The translations under genes were made by a program, and so were the position numbers. A DNA stretch of 64,000 nucleotides, taken from an uncultured Acetatifactor sp. (lineage in GTDB: Bacteria > Bacillota > Clostridia > Lachnospirales > Lachnospiraceae). Location: the NCBI GenBank assembly GCA_947581865.1, contig CANPWA010000004.1, forward strand, positions 62,001 through 126,000. The letters run 5' to 3'. Positions 1-8,022 of this stretch are shown here, piece after piece (position 1 is the stretch's first letter; every line of letters begins with the position of its first letter). The notes under the pieces are model-generated. The model was not told the origin of the DNA, made no database searches, and worked only from the letters and a program-made list of their open reading frames with translations.

Positions 1-193
1 GCACAAACACAATGCCTGCCCCCCTGGGTTTGCCCGCGGAAAGCTTTCCGTCGTGGGCGAACTCCCTGCCTCCGTCCTTGGGCAGACGATCACTAAGCTT
101 TGCCGTGGCTGTCACGGTGGCGAGAAACGCAAACAAAATTCCGGCAAAAGCGTACAGACTGCCGGGTGCCCCCGGTAAAAAACGATAGATCAT
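1..193 (-). CDS. N-terminal fragment of an MraY-like membrane glycosyl-1-phosphate transferase (runs off the window)
   Basis: Only the first 64 codons are in the window. The frame opens at ATG 193 behind a good GGGAGGAGA ribosome site, has one hydrophobic segment at about residues 12-30, then a charged stretch ending in GKPRGAGIVFV. That ending lies where MraY proteins carry the GTPTMGG motif after the first membrane helix, and the same KPRGAG variant is my recollection of clostridial MraY-like proteins. MraY moves phospho-MurNAc-pentapeptide onto undecaprenyl phosphate at the inner face of the membrane to make lipid I. Another member of the same glycosyltransferase-4 superfamily cannot be excluded from so short a piece. 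It has its own promoter, 22 bases upstream of its ATG. Confidence 0.5.
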   Translation of the reverse strand, partial: MIYRFLPGAPGSLYAFAGILFAFLATVTATAKLSDRLPKDGGREFAHDGKLSAGKPRGAGIVFV

Positions 194-214
194 GACACTC
201 TCCTCCCAGCGTGT

Positions 215-243
215 ATCTTATCACAAAAAAGACTTTGGCGCAA
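215..243 (-). promoter_or_regulatory. Sigma-A-type promoter for the MraY-like gene
   Basis: Reading the minus strand, TTGCGC (243-238) and TAAGAT (220-215) are separated by 17 bases. The site lies between the stop of the GTPase-NYN gene and the ATG at 193, so the MraY-like gene need not rely on read-through. Confidence 0.55.
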
Positions 244-271
244 TCCCGCCTCCCGGGCTGCCATCCCGTTT

Positions 272-3001
272 TCATCGGTCTCTCTGACTGCCGTATTCCT
301 CCAGGATCTCTCTCGAGGCGTTTTCCACGGCTTCCCGCAGCCCGGCAGCCGAGAGGCGCAGCGCCCCCGCTCCCCAGATGATCATCTGTTCCAGCCGGTC
401 TGATGTGGCGACCGTGATCTGATATCTTTCCGCCATCTCATGCACTGTCTTCTCGATATAGGCGTCCGCCGTCTCCGCCTCTTTGGTATAGACCACATAA
501 ATGTTATGATGTCTGGTCACACTTCCGGGATTGCCCTTGACCTTATAGGCATCAAAGACCAGAATCAGCGTCCCTCCCACACAGCCCTGATAATTACACA
601 TAATGTCGATCAGACGGTCTCTGGCGCTGTCAATATTGACCCGGGACAGCTCCCTCAGATTCTCCCAGGCAAAAATGATATTGTACCCGTCCACCAAAAG
701 ACAATTCTCCCTGGGAGTCTGCGTCTTTCTCCGGGCATCTCCCCGGGCGGCGTTTTCTCCGCCCTGATAACCCTCGCGGCGGGTGACATGATACCTTCTC
801 CTGCGCCGTTGATCCTCCCCGGGGCTTTTGTAGGTCTGTCGGAAGATCGCATCGATTTCCTCCTGGGTGATCACGGAAGAAACCGTTCTTTGGGACAGAT
901 CCTCCGCCGCCGGGACGGCGCACCCGCCATCCTCCGGCATCTGCTCCATTCCATCCTTTACCAGCCGCAGGATCTCTCCGGGCAGCTCCACATGAGCGTA
1001 CTCCGGCACCTTGTCCCACGCTGCCACAAAGCCTGCCCCATGGGAGCAGAACACGGAACCTGTGGGATTCTGCACATCCGCCTCCGGATCATAGCCGATC
1101 CGCTCCACGACCTTTTCCGCGTTGTGACAGGGCGCATACCCGTCCGGCACACAGGACAGCTGCCCCTCGCCGTGGGTATAGGCGCTGACCTCCCTCTGAT
1201 AATCCCGCATGCACGCCACGGGGGCGCGTCCCGTGAGAACGGCTCTCTCCCCCTGCACTGCCGGCGCGTCAAAACTTCCATTCATGCGCTGTATATCCGA
1301 CATGGCACGCCCCAGATACTCTCCGGGCAGCTCCAGGACAAAGGAAAAGACCGGCTCCAGCAGAATGTTTTTCGCGCTCCTAAGCCCCTGTCGGACTGCC
1401 CGGTAGGTCGCCTGCCTGAAATCTCCGCCCTCCGTGTGCTTCACATGGGCTTTTCCTGCCACCAAAAGGATACGCATATCTGTGACCGGCGATCCCGTGA
1501 GCACCCCCACATGGACCTTTTCCTCCAGATGGGTGAGGATCAGACGCTGCCAGTTTTTATCCAGAACGTCTTCACTGCACAGACTCGCAAACTGCAGACC
1601 GCTGCCCCGCTCCCCGGGCTCCAGCAAAAGCTCCACCTCCGCATAGTGCCTGAGGGGTTCAAAATGTCCGATACCGACGGACGGGGCGGCGATGGTTTCC
1701 TTATAGACAATGTTTCCCTCCCCAAAGGCGACCTCCAGACCGAAACGCTCTGCGATCAGTTTCCGGAGGATCTCCATCTGTACCTCCCCCATGACCTGAG
1801 CGTGAATCTCTCTTGTTTCCTCCTGCCAGACAAGGTGCAGGAGAGGCTCTTCCTCCTCCAGCCGGCGCAAAAGCCCCAGCGCCCGCACCGCGTCTTCTCC
1901 CTCCGGCAATTCCAGCCGGTAGGTCAGCACCGGCTCCAGAACCGGCAGCCCGTTGACATCTTCCGCGCCCAGCCCCTGTCCCGCAAAGGTCTTGTCAAGC
2001 CCCGTCACGGCGCAGATCTCTCCCGCGCCGACCCTCTCCACCGCCTCATAGCCCGTGCCGTTATAGAGGCGCAGCTGATCCGCCTTCTCGCTGAAAACTT
2101 CCTCTTCCTCCCGTGCCGAGGCGGCATTGTCCACCGGCATCCTGACACGGAGTTCTCCCCCCGTGACCTTCAGATGCGTAAGCCTCGCGCCGGACGCATC
2201 CCTGGAAATCTTATAGACCCTGGCGGCAAACCGCTCCGGATAGACCGGCTGGGGCGCATAGACCAGCAATCCGTCCAAAAGCGCCTCCACGCCCTTCACC
2301 CGGAGCGCGGAACCAAAATAACAGGGAAAGATCTTTCTGCATGAGACCGCCTCCCGGATCTCTTCCTCCGTGAGCGTTCCCCTCTCCAGATAGGCTTCCA
2401 TCAGCCCTTCCTCACAGGTGGCGATCTCCTCACACAACGCCTCTCTCTTGCGGGGGCTGACGCCTTCCCCGGCTCTGCCCTCCGGAAGCGGCCCGGATGC
2501 CCTGTGGTAAACAAACCCGGAAAAAGCCACACAGTTTTCGTCCAGGCGGCTTTTGATGTCGTTGAAAAGACGCCCGCCGTCACTGCCCGGCTGATCCATC
2601 TTATTGACAAACAAAAAAGTCGGTATCCCGTACCGCTCCAACAGTTTCCAGAGGGTGCGGGTATGCCCCTGGACACCGTCTGCCCCGTTGATCACCAGCA
2701 CCGCATAATCCAGGACCTGCAGCGTCCTCTCCATCTCCGCCGAAAAATCCACATGCCCCGGCGTGTCCAAAAGGATGAGTTCCATTTCACGCCACCGTAC
2801 CCTCGCCTGTTTGGAGAAGATGGTGATCCCCCGTTCCCGCTCCATCGCAAAATGATCCAGGAAGGCATCCCCGTGATCCACCCTTCCGGGTTCTTTCAGC
2901 CGGCCTCCCAGATAGAGTATACTCTCTGCCAAAGTGGTCTTGCCCGCATCCACATGTGCGAGAATACCCACCACCAGTTTTTTGTCCCGATATTCCGCCA
3001 A
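272..3001 (-). CDS. Tet(M)/EF-G-like translational GTPase fused to a C-terminal NYN (YacP/Rae1-like) nuclease domain
   Basis: 909 residues, about 270 longer than Tet(M)/Tet(O). The G domain is intact: P-loop AHVDAGKTT (15-23), switch II DTPGH (from 79) and NKMD (133-136). EF-G-like domains follow to about residue 700. A linker (712-765) starts TQEEIDAIFRQTY and carries five consecutive Arg (732-736). Residues 766-909 form an NYN/PIN-like domain with the expected acidic residues: VDGYN (D771), VFDAY (D817), TADAYIE (D846) and ATSD (D868). Tet(M)-type GTPases bind the ribosomal A-site region and release tetracycline; B. subtilis YacP (Rae1) is a ribosome-dependent endoribonuclease. The fusion could therefore act on mRNA in stalled ribosomes, which is inference. 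The start is TTG at 3001, with TGAGG eight bases upstream; no ATG fits. It follows the glycosyltransferase by 20 bases, so the two are probably cotranscribed. No mobile genes flank it, which argues against recent acquisition as a resistance gene. Confidence 0.85.
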   Translation of the reverse strand: MAEYRDKKLVVGILAHVDAGKTTLAESILYLGGRLKEPGRVDHGDAFLDHFAMERERGITIFSKQARVRWREMELILLDTPGHVDFSAEMERTLQVLDYAVLVINGADGVQGHTRTLWKLLERYGIPTFLFVNKMDQPGSDGGRLFNDIKSRLDENCVAFSGFVYHRASGPLPEGRAGEGVSPRKREALCEEIATCEEGLMEAYLERGTLTEEEIREAVSCRKIFPCYFGSALRVKGVEALLDGLLVYAPQPVYPERFAARVYKISRDASGARLTHLKVTGGELRVRMPVDNAASAREEEEVFSEKADQLRLYNGTGYEAVERVGAGEICAVTGLDKTFAGQGLGAEDVNGLPVLEPVLTYRLELPEGEDAVRALGLLRRLEEEEPLLHLVWQEETREIHAQVMGEVQMEILRKLIAERFGLEVAFGEGNIVYKETIAAPSVGIGHFEPLRHYAEVELLLEPGERGSGLQFASLCSEDVLDKNWQRLILTHLEEKVHVGVLTGSPVTDMRILLVAGKAHVKHTEGGDFRQATYRAVRQGLRSAKNILLEPVFSFVLELPGEYLGRAMSDIQRMNGSFDAPAVQGERAVLTGRAPVACMRDYQREVSAYTHGEGQLSCVPDGYAPCHNAEKVVERIGYDPEADVQNPTGSVFCSHGAGFVAAWDKVPEYAHVELPGEILRLVKDGMEQMPEDGGCAVPAAEDLSQRTVSSVITQEEIDAIFRQTYKSPGEDQRRRRRYHVTRREGYQGGENAARGDARRKTQTPRENCLLVDGYNIIFAWENLRELSRVNIDSARDRLIDIMCNYQGCVGGTLILVFDAYKVKGNPGSVTRHHNIYVVYTKEAETADAYIEKTVHEMAERYQITVATSDRLEQMIIWGAGALRLSAAGLREAVENASREILEEYGSQRDR

Positions 3002-3021
3002 ACCTCATACCTCATAAAAAT

Positions 3022-4674
3022 TTATTCATCAAAACACTTATCAATCTTTACCAGACGAAACTGCCCGGATCCCCCCACTATATCATAATCCATCCGGCTG
3101 CCGCCCACAGAAGATGCCGTTTCCCCGCACGCCTCCTCCAATCGCTCCAGATCCTCCTCCTGCAACAGATACAGCGCGTCCCCGTCACAATTTTCCCAGT
3201 CAAAGTCCTGGGCATTCATATAATGATATCTCTCGGAATAAGGAAGCAGCTTTCTGCCCCCGGTGACATCGGTCAGCCCCTGATAATAGAGCGCGTCGAT
3301 CCGGCATGCGTACTGGGTAAGGATCTCCGCCATGGAGAGATTAAACTGCCAGCCCATGTTTCCTGTGATATACAGCCTGCCCTCGGCATCCTCCCTCTCG
3401 TCCGCCTGCCGCACGGCTTCCAGAAAATCCCCATTATAATATTGTGCCGCCTCCTTCGGATACACGGTGAAATAGCTTCCCAGAAAGAGCAGCGCGCACA
3501 CACCGTAAATCGCCGCCACAGCGATATAGTATTTCCGGTTTATGTCTGCCAGCCTGCATATTGCATACGCACAGACCAGAATGAGCGGGAAAAAGATGAT
3601 ATTGATCCGGTTGACATTGACCTCGTAGGTGATCATCCCCACCCAGATCCCCGTCAAAAGATAGCCCCAGAGCGCCAGCTTGTCCGCCTGTTTCCTTCCG
3701 TCCTTCTCCCGAAACAGATCCCGGGTGAGCCAAACGGTCCCCGCCGCCATAAAAGGAATGCTGATATGATACATCGGACCAAAAGCCGGGATGGCGTTAA
3801 ACCAATGATCCGGCAGCTGCAAAAAACTGCATCGGATCATTGCCCATATATTTTTGAACAGCTGATCAAAGGAAAAATGTAAAAACAGAATGTCATTTCC
3901 GCGGACACTCTCCTCAAAATAACTCAGCGTAAAAGGTCCCAGCTCTACCGTACTCAGCCGGAACAGATTGATCGCCATCACGGCGATCTCCGGCAGTGCC
4001 ACCGCTGTGAAGATGAGAATAGAGAACAGAATCTCCCGAAAGGAGAAGATCTTCCTGCGCAGCCCCCAGACAGCGAAGACCGCCAAAAAGGGCGCCACGG
4101 AATACACGGCGATCCCGTAACAGTAAAAGGTCAGCCCGAAAAACACCATGGACAGATACAGATACCGCCTTTTCTCCATTCCAAGAAGAAGCAGCCAGAA
4201 CGCCAGCAGAAACACATGGGGAAAAAGATTACAGTCTATGGACCACCGGCTCTGCATAAAATGCCAGGGATTGACAGCCGCAAGCGCCATTGCCGTCAGC
4301 GCAAAACGCCCGTCTCCAAGCCGTTTCCCCACAAAATACATTAACGCCACAGAGCCTATGCTGACAAGCAGCATAGGCAGTCTGATCACCCATGTATGAA
4401 ATCCGAACAGTTTGATAAAAGGAATCATCAGATAGGACAGCAGAACACTCATCTGGCTGACCTGCCAGGCGCTAAAATGCACCGGAAGACTCACTCCAAA
4501 CCGGTCTGTTCCATACAGGGACAGCGCCCAGGCATCCACGGCTCCCATGGCCTCGTCCTGATTGATCCCGGGCGGCAGACTGCCGAACCCAAACAGCCTG
4601 ATCAGAACTGCCGCCGCCAGGATGATGCCAAAAGCGATTCTCCGATTCCTCACAGCATCCTTTTCCTGCTTCAT
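3022..4674 (-). CDS. GT39/ArnT-like multi-pass membrane glycosyltransferase
   Basis: 550 residues with about ten hydrophobic segments. After the first helix comes a loop reading LPPGINQDEAMG, the acidic-loop arrangement (D-E) expected of GT-C enzymes of the PMT/ArnT class. These use a polyprenyl-phosphate sugar to modify lipids, proteins or wall polymers on the outer face of the membrane. The C-terminal 130 residues are soluble and presumably extracytoplasmic. I set the start at ATG 4674: GGTGAGGG lies eight bases before it, while the upstream in-frame ATG at 4722 has no ribosome site and sits before the predicted transcription start (about 4719). Acceptor and sugar cannot be predicted. First gene of a likely two-gene unit with the GTPase-NYN gene. 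Confidence 0.8.
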   Translation of the reverse strand: MKQEKDAVRNRRIAFGIILAAAVLIRLFGFGSLPPGINQDEAMGAVDAWALSLYGTDRFGVSLPVHFSAWQVSQMSVLLSYLMIPFIKLFGFHTWVIRLPMLLVSIGSVALMYFVGKRLGDGRFALTAMALAAVNPWHFMQSRWSIDCNLFPHVFLLAFWLLLLGMEKRRYLYLSMVFFGLTFYCYGIAVYSVAPFLAVFAVWGLRRKIFSFREILFSILIFTAVALPEIAVMAINLFRLSTVELGPFTLSYFEESVRGNDILFLHFSFDQLFKNIWAMIRCSFLQLPDHWFNAIPAFGPMYHISIPFMAAGTVWLTRDLFREKDGRKQADKLALWGYLLTGIWVGMITYEVNVNRINIIFFPLILVCAYAICRLADINRKYYIAVAAIYGVCALLFLGSYFTVYPKEAAQYYNGDFLEAVRQADEREDAEGRLYITGNMGWQFNLSMAEILTQYACRIDALYYQGLTDVTGGRKLLPYSERYHYMNAQDFDWENCDGDALYLLQEEDLERLEEACGETASSVGGSRMDYDIVGGSGQFRLVKIDKCFDE

Positions 4675-4725
4675 CACCCAGCCCTCACCCGTCGTCCAAA
4701 AAGATCTGTCACATCCGTTCATGCT

Positions 4726-4754
4726 ATTCTAGCATTTTTTCGGACAAATGGCAA
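4726..4754 (-). promoter_or_regulatory. Sigma-A-type promoter for the glycosyltransferase/GTPase-NYN unit
   Basis: Minus-strand TTGCCA (4754-4749), 17-base spacer, TAGAAT (4731-4726). The predicted start of transcription near 4719 falls after the ATG at 4722 and so supports the ATG at 4674 as the true start. Confidence 0.65.
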
Positions 4755-4781
4755 GCCGCCATAAATGTGCCCAAAATCTGT

Positions 4782-6476
4782 CTATGGCATCCGGGGTCTT
4801 ACACCGTCCGAGCCTCTGGGGTCTTCACCGTCCGGTATCTGAGACCCTTCACCGTCCGGTATCCGGGGTCTTTCGCCGTCCGGTATCCGGGGTCTTTCGC
4901 CGTCCGGTATCTGGGGTCTTTCGCCGTCCCAGTCTCCGTGTCCGCGTCCTCCCGGACCCATTCCTCCGGATCTGCCCATACCCGTACCGCTCCCATAGAT
5001 GGTCTCCGTCATCTCTACTTCCAGGATCTCCTCACCGGCGGCAACGATGTACATCTGCCCCACCTGTATCTCCCCGCAGCTTAGCACTGCCGAATCAAAA
5101 TCCTTGGCAGAGACACAGCTCAATAAAACCTGACCTGACGCATCCTTTAATTCCACATTCGTTCCTGCCTCCAGGCGGTTCTCAAAGCTGACCAGGAGAG
5201 AGCATTGGGTAGAGTTTCCGCCAAAGTTCTGCGCCATTCCCCGCGCCCCCAGAGCGATGATGCTTCCCCCCGTGACCTCCGCGGTTCCATTGTAATCCAG
5301 CGCACCGTTGGCACTGTCCTCAGGTCCATATACCACAATCTCACCGCCGCTCACATACAGACTGCCATTGGAGTCGATCCCGTCGCCGCCCGCATCCACC
5401 GTCACTTTTCCGCCGGAAACGGTGATACAGGCGCTCTCATCCGACGCAAAGGGATCTGCGCCAAATCCTCCCTTCTTTCCGCTGCCATCGTTTCCTCCCG
5501 CGGCGTTTAGCCCGTCATCTTCAGACTTCACAGAGATTTCGCCGCCTGTGATCTCAATCGTTTGTCCCTCCAGCCCTTCGTAGCTGTTCTGTACCTGAAC
5601 ACTGCCGCCGGCGATCACCAGCTGCGTGTCGGAATGAATACCGTCATCCCCCACATGCAGTGTGAGATTCCCTCCGGCAATATAAGTATATCCTACGGTC
5701 TCATCCTCATCATTTCCGGAATGAATGCCGTCTTCCCCGGCGTTGACCACTATGTCACCGCCGGCGATGCGCACACTGTCCTTTCCCTCCACGCCATGTT
5801 TTCCGGAAGTGATCTCGTAACCGCCGCTGGCGATCACCAGATCATCTTTTCCCACCAGACCGTTCCCCATAGCCGAGGCCACACTCAGGCTGCCCTCCCC
5901 GTTGAAGGTGATGTCATCCCTGGAATAGACAGCCCCGTCTATATTTTGTTCGTCCACTGCCACATAGTCTCCCGTAGTCTCCAGTCTGTTCTCACTGTCC
6001 GCCGCGGTGGTCACAAAGACTTTGTCCGCCTGGCTGACATACAGCGCGGCACTGGTTTCGCAAGAGATCACTGCACCATCCATCACCAGCTGTATTTTAT
6101 CCGTCTTTTCGGCATTCACCACCAGCTGTCCCTGTAACTCTCCCGTCAAAAGATAACTGCCCTCATCGGTGATCGTCACCACGGAACCGTCGATTTCCAC
6201 ACATTCGGAATCGGTCTCTGCCGTATTTCCCAAAAACGTGATCTTCACGCACTGCGATTCATCATACCCCACTTCTCTGTCCCTGCCGCTGAACATATCC
6301 GACACATCCAGCGAAGTCACCGCCGCTTTTCCATCTGTCGCGCCGCTCTCTTCTCTGAGGGCGGCATCTGTGGCGTTTTCCGTCAAAGCGGTGCATCCCG
6401 TCAACATCACTGCCATGGCAGACAGGATGGAGATGCCCCTTACCGGTCCCATTTTTTTCAGCCCTCTCATCTTCAA
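4782..6476 (-). CDS. Beta-helix carbohydrate-binding-type lipoprotein (DUF4353 family)
   Basis: 564 residues. A basic N-terminus and hydrophobic segment end in the lipobox LTGC with Cys28, so the protein should be exported and lipid-anchored. From about residue 90 to 480 it is built of short repeats with the rhythm ITGGEISVKSEDDGLNA, rich in Gly, Asp and Thr, typical of the right-handed beta-helix DUF4353 family. The tail is glycine-rich and then six copies of an eight-residue unit (consensus DGERPRIP) up to the stop. The TTG at 6476 has AAGGAG seven bases upstream; the ATG at 6470 is 13 bases away, so TTG is preferred. It is last in the unit with VTC and DUF4956 genes. DUF4353 proteins are often encoded beside VTC and CotH genes, but their ligand is not known to me. 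Confidence 0.8.
   Translation of the reverse strand: MKMRGLKKMGPVRGISILSAMAVMLTGCTALTENATDAALREESGATDGKAAVTSLDVSDMFSGRDREVGYDESQCVKITFLGNTAETDSECVEIDGSVVTITDEGSYLLTGELQGQLVVNAEKTDKIQLVMDGAVISCETSAALYVSQADKVFVTTAADSENRLETTGDYVAVDEQNIDGAVYSRDDITFNGEGSLSVASAMGNGLVGKDDLVIASGGYEITSGKHGVEGKDSVRIAGGDIVVNAGEDGIHSGNDEDETVGYTYIAGGNLTLHVGDDGIHSDTQLVIAGGSVQVQNSYEGLEGQTIEITGGEISVKSEDDGLNAAGGNDGSGKKGGFGADPFASDESACITVSGGKVTVDAGGDGIDSNGSLYVSGGEIVVYGPEDSANGALDYNGTAEVTGGSIIALGARGMAQNFGGNSTQCSLLVSFENRLEAGTNVELKDASGQVLLSCVSAKDFDSAVLSCGEIQVGQMYIVAAGEEILEVEMTETIYGSGTGMGRSGGMGPGGRGHGDWDGERPQIPDGERPRIPDGERPRIPDGEGSQIPDGEDPRGSDGVRPRMP
4785..4928 (-). repeat. In-frame 24-bp tandem repeat, six units, in the lipoprotein gene
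   Basis: Six 24-bp units encode DGERPQIP, two DGERPRIP, DGEGSQIP, DGEDPRGS and DGVRPRMP. The central copies are nearly identical at DNA level, so copy number could vary without breaking the frame. The region ends at the stop codon. Confidence 0.85.
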
Positions 6477-6528
6477 GCCCCGACTCCTTTCTTTCCCCTT
6501 GCCATTTACTACAACACTCTACAATTAT

Positions 6529-7221
6529 CTACAACTCACATACCGGGCTTTCCACCCGGGAAAGCATGATTTCCAGATTCCCGTTTCTAACCCGCAGTTT
6601 GTCGATAAATTCCTTCTCAGACACACCCGCCTTCATCTCCACCTGATAAGTCAGCTTAAACAGACTTCCCATATTGGAGGTCTTCACATTCATCAGCGTA
6701 TGGCTCCCCGTAAACTCCTCCAGGATCTCCTCAAATACATCGCCATAGTCCAGATTTTCCGGAATGGTGATATGGAGCGTCTTTTTTCTGCCCGAAGCAT
6801 CCCTTCGCTGGCAGAACCAGTGGTACACAAAGCCAGCCATTCCCAGGATCACGGCAAACAAAGCCGCATATGCGAGATATCCCATACCCGCCACCAGCCC
6901 GGCACCCATGGCGAGAAAAATCTCTTCGATCTCCTGCGCGGTTCCGGGAGCGGAACGGAAACGCACCAGACTGAAAGCCCCTGCCACAGCCACTCCGGCT
7001 CCCACATTGCCATTGACCATCATGATCACCACGCACACCACCGCGGGAAGCAGGGCTAAGGTCGCCAGAAAGCTCTGACTGTACCCGGATTTATACCCGT
7101 GTACAGCCGCCAGAAACAATCCGATCGCCAGCGACACCGCCACACACAACAAAAAATCACCCACTGAGATCACATTCTGCGAAGCATTGTCAAATATTCC
7201 CTGAAAGATATTGTTAAGCAT
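6529..7221 (-). CDS. DUF4956 family membrane protein
   Basis: 230 residues with about four membrane segments in residues 20-135, then a soluble ACT-like C-terminal half (about 148-230). The stretch GAFSLVRFRSAPGTAQEI (from about residue 80) is the conserved core of DUF4956. The gene overlaps the upstream VTC gene by eight bases, so translational coupling is likely. DUF4956 proteins are regularly encoded next to VTC-domain polyphosphate polymerases; a role as membrane partner or channel for the polymerase is inference. The lipoprotein gene begins 52 bases downstream of the stop. Confidence 0.85.
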   Translation of the reverse strand: MLNNIFQGIFDNASQNVISVGDFLLCVAVSLAIGLFLAAVHGYKSGYSQSFLATLALLPAVVCVVIMMVNGNVGAGVAVAGAFSLVRFRSAPGTAQEIEEIFLAMGAGLVAGMGYLAYAALFAVILGMAGFVYHWFCQRRDASGRKKTLHITIPENLDYGDVFEEILEEFTGSHTLMNVKTSNMGSLFKLTYQVEMKAGVSEKEFIDKLRVRNGNLEIMLSRVESPVCEL

Positions 7222-7942
7222 ATTTTCTTCTCCTATTCTCTCCGTTTTCTTCTGCCTGCATCATCTGCCCGTAAGCTCTTCCGTATTTGGAAAAGCTGGT
7301 CTTGAAAATTCCAAGTTCGGACAACAGGCGGCTTAGCCAGAGCGGCATCGCCGATGCGATCTTAATCTCCATCAAAACCTCCCCCGGCTCCAGGATCTCC
7401 GTTCCGTAAGCCTCCGAACAGAGCGATAAGTTTTCCTGCCTCCACAAAATATGTTCATCGAAAGTGATCCGAAGGTCCTGTGCCTGTCTGCCGCAGAATG
7501 CTTCCCTCTCATAGGAAAGATATACTTTCGGTGCAAGATCCGGATACAGGTGTCTGAAATAATCGATCTCATCCACGATCTGCCCCTGCTGCCCCAGAGG
7601 GGTGCCCTTCAACAGATGGTCCATGGCAGCGTGTTCCCCCACACCGATCCTTCTCTTATAGACCACACCTTTGTATTTTTTCTTTAGTTCCAGAAACACC
7701 CGGCTGTCATCCCGCGCCCTGCCATAACTTCGCAGGCGGAGCTTTTCCTTGTAGACGGGCGACTCCAGCGAGCGGCGCGCCAAAATATGGTCCGGGGTAT
7801 CAAAATAGATATTACAGACCAGGCTCTGCCCGAACCTGTCTGCCTCCAGACGATCCGCCGCCTCGCAAAGGATCCGCTCTTTCTGTTTTCTGTCCAGCAG
7901 GTATTTTAGTTCATAACGCTTAAAAACATCCTGATAATCCAT
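7214..7942 (-). CDS. VTC-domain polyphosphate polymerase-like protein
   Basis: 242 residues, the usual size of bacterial single-domain VTC proteins. Family landmarks are present in order: RYELKYLL near the N-terminus, KEKLRLRSYGR and FLELKKKYKGVVYKRR (the basic strands lining the tunnel), YEREAF, VLMEIK with the metal-binding Glu, and KTSFSKYGRAY near the end. Yeast Vtc4 uses this tunnel fold to polymerise phosphate from ATP; bacterial versions are assumed to act similarly on the cytoplasmic side. AGGAGA lies ahead of ATG 7942. It is the first gene behind the operator at 7963-8007, directly after a two-component system. Confidence 0.85.
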   Translation of the reverse strand: MDYQDVFKRYELKYLLDRKQKERILCEAADRLEADRFGQSLVCNIYFDTPDHILARRSLESPVYKEKLRLRSYGRARDDSRVFLELKKKYKGVVYKRRIGVGEHAAMDHLLKGTPLGQQGQIVDEIDYFRHLYPDLAPKVYLSYEREAFCGRQAQDLRITFDEHILWRQENLSLCSEAYGTEILEPGEVLMEIKIASAMPLWLSRLLSELGIFKTSFSKYGRAYGQMMQAEENGENRRRKYA

Positions 7943-7962
7943 GCCTTTTCTCCTGTCTTGCT

Positions 7963-8007
7963 ATTCTAAAAGGCATTCTAACGGATGAACCTTAAATGAA
8001 CTTTAAA
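7963..8007 (-). promoter_or_regulatory. Direct-repeat operator and promoter of the VTC unit (probable OmpR-type response-regulator site)
   Basis: On the minus strand two adjacent 11-bp half-sites, TTTAAAGTTCA (8007-7997) and TTTAAGGTTCA (7996-7986), differ at one base. An 11-bp direct repeat is the usual geometry for dimers of OmpR/PhoB winged-helix regulators. Two TAGAAT -10 candidates follow (7980-7975 and 7968-7963); for either, the -35 position falls inside the repeats and is not a sigma-A consensus, as expected for an activated promoter. The kinase gene stops just upstream (8023) and the VTC ATG is at 7942. The adjacent response regulator is the natural candidate binder. Confidence 0.7.
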
Positions 8008-8022
8008 TTTTGTAGTTTAAAT

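Noticed and set aside
440..2344. Long open frame on the plus strand (634 codons) opposite the GTPase-NYN gene
   Set aside because: Its product is low-complexity, rich in His, Pro and Leu, with no family resemblance; it is the antisense of a well-supported gene.
272..3001. Acquired tetracycline resistance gene on a mobile element
   Set aside because: No integrase, relaxase, IS or tet leader peptide is near, the base composition matches the neighbours, and the NYN fusion is unlike mobile tet genes.
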